Source: Plantago elongata (lineage: Eukaryota; Streptophyta; Magnoliopsida; Lamiales; Plantaginaceae). Taken from it: a DNA stretch of 64,000 nt. Positions 61,265-64,000 of this stretch are shown in pieces. Position 1 is the stretch's first letter; each line of letters starts with the position of its first letter. The notes beneath the pieces are model-generated. The model did no database searches. It saw nothing but the letters and a program-made list of their open reading frames with translations, and was not told where the DNA came from. Made by a program: the position numbers and the translations under genes. The stretch covers positions 22,155-86,154 of the forward strand of contig JAYMSP010000094.1 in assembly GCA_036897095.1 (NCBI GenBank), written 5' to 3'.

Positions 61265-64000
61265 AGAGACCTTAAAATATACTTTTTGTATATTACAAAC
61301 TAACCACAACTAATAAATAGTTGCTAAAAACACTTAAACCCAAGAGCATAAGGTGGATCAGACTATAGTTGTACGGGTCGATACAAAAGTGAAAAACCCT
61401 AGCTCAAAACTCATAAATCACACTCATTAAATGTCTCAGCTCTCTCTTGTTTCTCTCTCTACGATCTGCCATTGATGATCAGAACTTCTAGCATCTGAAC
61501 AGTTGCGATCTTCGTCGCCTCTCCATCTGAGCTTCTTATCTACGATTTTTTGAGCTGCGATTTTGTGATCTGCAACGATTATCTGAGCTTTTAAGCTGCA
61601 TATTTCTATCTCTCCATTGTCGATCGTGGTGCTTTCCTTCATAAATTCGCATAACCACTTTAAAAGGACATGGCTATATATCTTCGAATCTACCTAGATT
61701 TGAAAAATTAATTTCGAAAAATTGTAGATTTATAGTTATTCACCTATATTTATGTGTTTTGATTGTAAATCACTATTGTCGTTTATTCAATCACAAGGTG
61801 TAATCGTGTCTGCATAAGGATCGCCAGTGTTTTCATTTAAAATTAGGAAACAATCAATTATTTAAATTCATGATTGAAACTTAGGAAATTTATATAGTTG
61901 GAGAAGATTATATAAATTTGACATGGTAAAGAACATAAACATGGTCATGGCATGAACTATAAACATGATTTGTTAGAGATTATAAATAGAAATATGTATA
62001 CACGTTTAAACGTACCATATTCCGCTAGACTAATGTGATCCTGGGCTATATGAAGCTAAAGAAACTTGACTTGGTAAGATTCTCCTAACTAGCTAAGTAA
62101 AATGAACCATGAACGTGTCCACCACCCTAGCCCGAGCTCCGTCCTTCCCTCCTAAATGATGCGATCGATATATACCAGTTTTCTTGGGTGGATAATATGT
62201 ATAGTAAGCAAAGTACAAAGTGAGGATATGGTAAATGCATAGTTTACTGGTGAGAAATGAAACAATTGATAGTGATAAGGAGGTGAGAAGTGAAGCAGGA
62301 CGTGTGAATATGAAGTTACACTTCAAAGTCATTCCCCTTCCTTTTTGTAAATTCCAAGTGATTAAAATGGATTATGAAGTATAGGTTTAAATGTGGTTAA
62401 AGATTTTGGGTGGTGTTTAATTTGCGAATTTGGATAGACTACAACGTACGCACTAGCTAATTCGTGTTAGGACGCGGCAGAACGTTACTTAAATTTCCGG
62501 ATCGTTACAATATTAGAAGCTAAAGCAACGAAAATCTGAATTGCTTTATTTTGGATGAGGTTTAGAGAAATCGAGATCAAAATCATCATCAATTAATGGT
62601 TCTTGTGTTCATTTGTATGATGGTGTGGATTAGGATTTGATTTTTGTTTAGTTTGATTGGTAATTAAATTCGAATTGGAAAATCAGGGATTGAATTGAAC
62701 ATTTTAGAAACTTAAACCTTTACGCTTGAGAATTAGAGTTGTACAACGGACTTGAATTTCGAAATGGATTTTGATGGACAATTCCAGTTTCTTTTGGTCC
62801 ATAAATAGTTTCATATTTTTGCAATTATGTCCATAAATTATTTTTAAAATAATAATTAAATTCTAAAAATGTACTATCAATTATTTAGAATTTTTAGAGT
62901 TACATTTTAGAATAACGTTTTTACAATAATTTTTAGAATAAAATATTATCCATACGTAATTTTTCCTAGACATGTCGTTGCTACAAAATGAATTTGGAAC
63001 AACCGAAAATGAAATATGAAACATTCAAACTGGAATGGAGCAAGTATATAGTACTACTAATTCATATCAACGTCTCATAAATGCACCCTATGCAATTTTA
63101 AAAAGATTATGTTAATGTTGCAACAATATATAATGGGTGCTATAAATATGAATTTTATAAAATACTAGATTACCCATCGAAATTTGACAGGTTATTATAC
63201 TAGTTACAGCTCAAATTACACTTGAAACATTTGATCTAGAAGTAATAATTGAACTAGATAATTTTGTGGTGAAAAAATATGAATTAAGAAGAGAAAATGA
63301 CAAGTTTTGGTGTATAAATATCCTCCATTTCAACTACTAACAACTAGTTTTTCAAAAAATAACGGTAACAAATCAATTACATTTAAACATATATAAGTTC
63401 AGTTTTAATTACACATAAGTCCACACGTGCTTGCCACGTGACGCCAATGACTTAAGGTTGTTTGGCCATTCAGAAAAGTTGATAATTAAGCAGGGGTAGA
63501 AATGCATTTTCCAACATTGAAATCGTCAAAAGTTAAATTCGTGAACTTATATATATTTGTATTTTATTTAATGGGACTCACATGTTATTATTACACTAAC
63601 GGGTACCAACCTGTAATTACGAAATCTAATAGGGGTCTATATTTACTTCGCCCTTATTTTTAATTGTAAAATCTAACTATAGTTTTTTCTATTTAATAAA
63701 AATATTTTTACAATTTTTGGAAAATATAAAACCTTTTGAATTTATTATTATTATTGTTAGAATATTTAGAATTAATAAATGTTATTTTATTTTTAATATT
63801 TTATAAATTTTAGTCACTCTCTTATTTTGTAAATATTTTTTGAAACATTTAAATTGCTTTTACGATTTATTTTAAAATTTAAAATTTAGAATTATATGAG
63901 CTTGACAAGTATTTTGGAAATTAAAAAGAACCAAATTCATCCTTCAAAATTGAGTCAAAGCAGAAAAATTGTATGTAATACCTAGTTATATATATATATA
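61265..64000. other. Gene-poor AT-rich right edge
   Basis: Nothing coding is recognised. The 61436-61642 stretch is a less AT-rich patch with recurring (G/C)TACGAT and GATCTG words; its minus ORF has no family match that I know. From 62800 the sequence becomes very AT-rich, and the window ends in a (TA)n run at 63987-64000. ACACGTGC and CCACGTGA, ACGT-core (G-box-like) words, occur near 63425-63440 and could belong to a promoter outside the window. Confidence 0.4.

Noticed and set aside
61436-61642. 68-codon minus ORF in a less AT-rich patch
   Set aside because: It is made of recurring GATC-type words, has no family resemblance, and no splice partners were found.

Overview
The window is nuclear DNA of a flowering plant, most likely a eudicot. 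It is AT-rich, most genes are split by short AT-rich introns with GT-AG borders, and the intergenic space is full of decayed plant LINEs, MITEs and other transposon remnants. The recognisable proteins (RKD-type RWP-RK factor, NFD4-like transporter, CDR1-like aspartic protease, A3-type glycine-rich proteins) are plant families. There are no operons, CRISPR arrays or prokaryotic signals. I could not assign a genus.

I assembled eight protein-coding genes by reading splice sites in phase. Left to right: (1) minus strand, 384-23787, 26 coding exons and 2158 codons, a very large conserved plant protein with an N-terminal discoidin-like domain, a long helical middle and a coiled-coil/charged tail; (2) minus, 27753-29600, an RKD-type RWP-RK transcription factor; (3) plus, 32089-35274, an NFD4/nodulin-like major facilitator; (4) plus, 38486-39775, an intronless CDR1-type aspartic protease; (5) and (6) minus, 44358-44842 and 48548-49179, two diverged tandem copies of an A3-like glycine-rich protein; (7) minus, 51346-53842, a tRNA (guanine-N7)-methyltransferase of the TrmB family with a possible organelle targeting peptide; (8) plus, 57451-60554, a PGAP1-like alpha/beta hydrolase. 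They look like unrelated neighbours, apart from the glycine-rich pair. All eight models keep one open frame across every junction, with total lengths divisible by three.

The rest is mainly mobile-element debris. A 5'-truncated LINE lies antisense inside a 4.5-kb intron of gene 1, next to a 1-kb hairpin made of LTR-like inverted arms. A second LINE separates the two glycine-rich genes. A polyA-tailed retro-insertion with an 11-bp target duplication sits in an intron of gene 8. A LINE ORF1 remnant, a chimeric RNase H remnant, a dead PIF/Harbinger transposase, several Stowaway-like MITEs and a Mutator-type MITE with a 10-bp target duplication were also seen. The least explained structure is at 54.6-57.0 kb: an 800-bp array of degenerate ATCATAG-containing units with an approximately 282-bp higher-order period, followed by a roughly 350-360-bp tandem duplication. 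I found no convincing new multi-gene system; the most unusual items are this array, the LTR hairpin and a cluster of palindromes near 47.5 kb.
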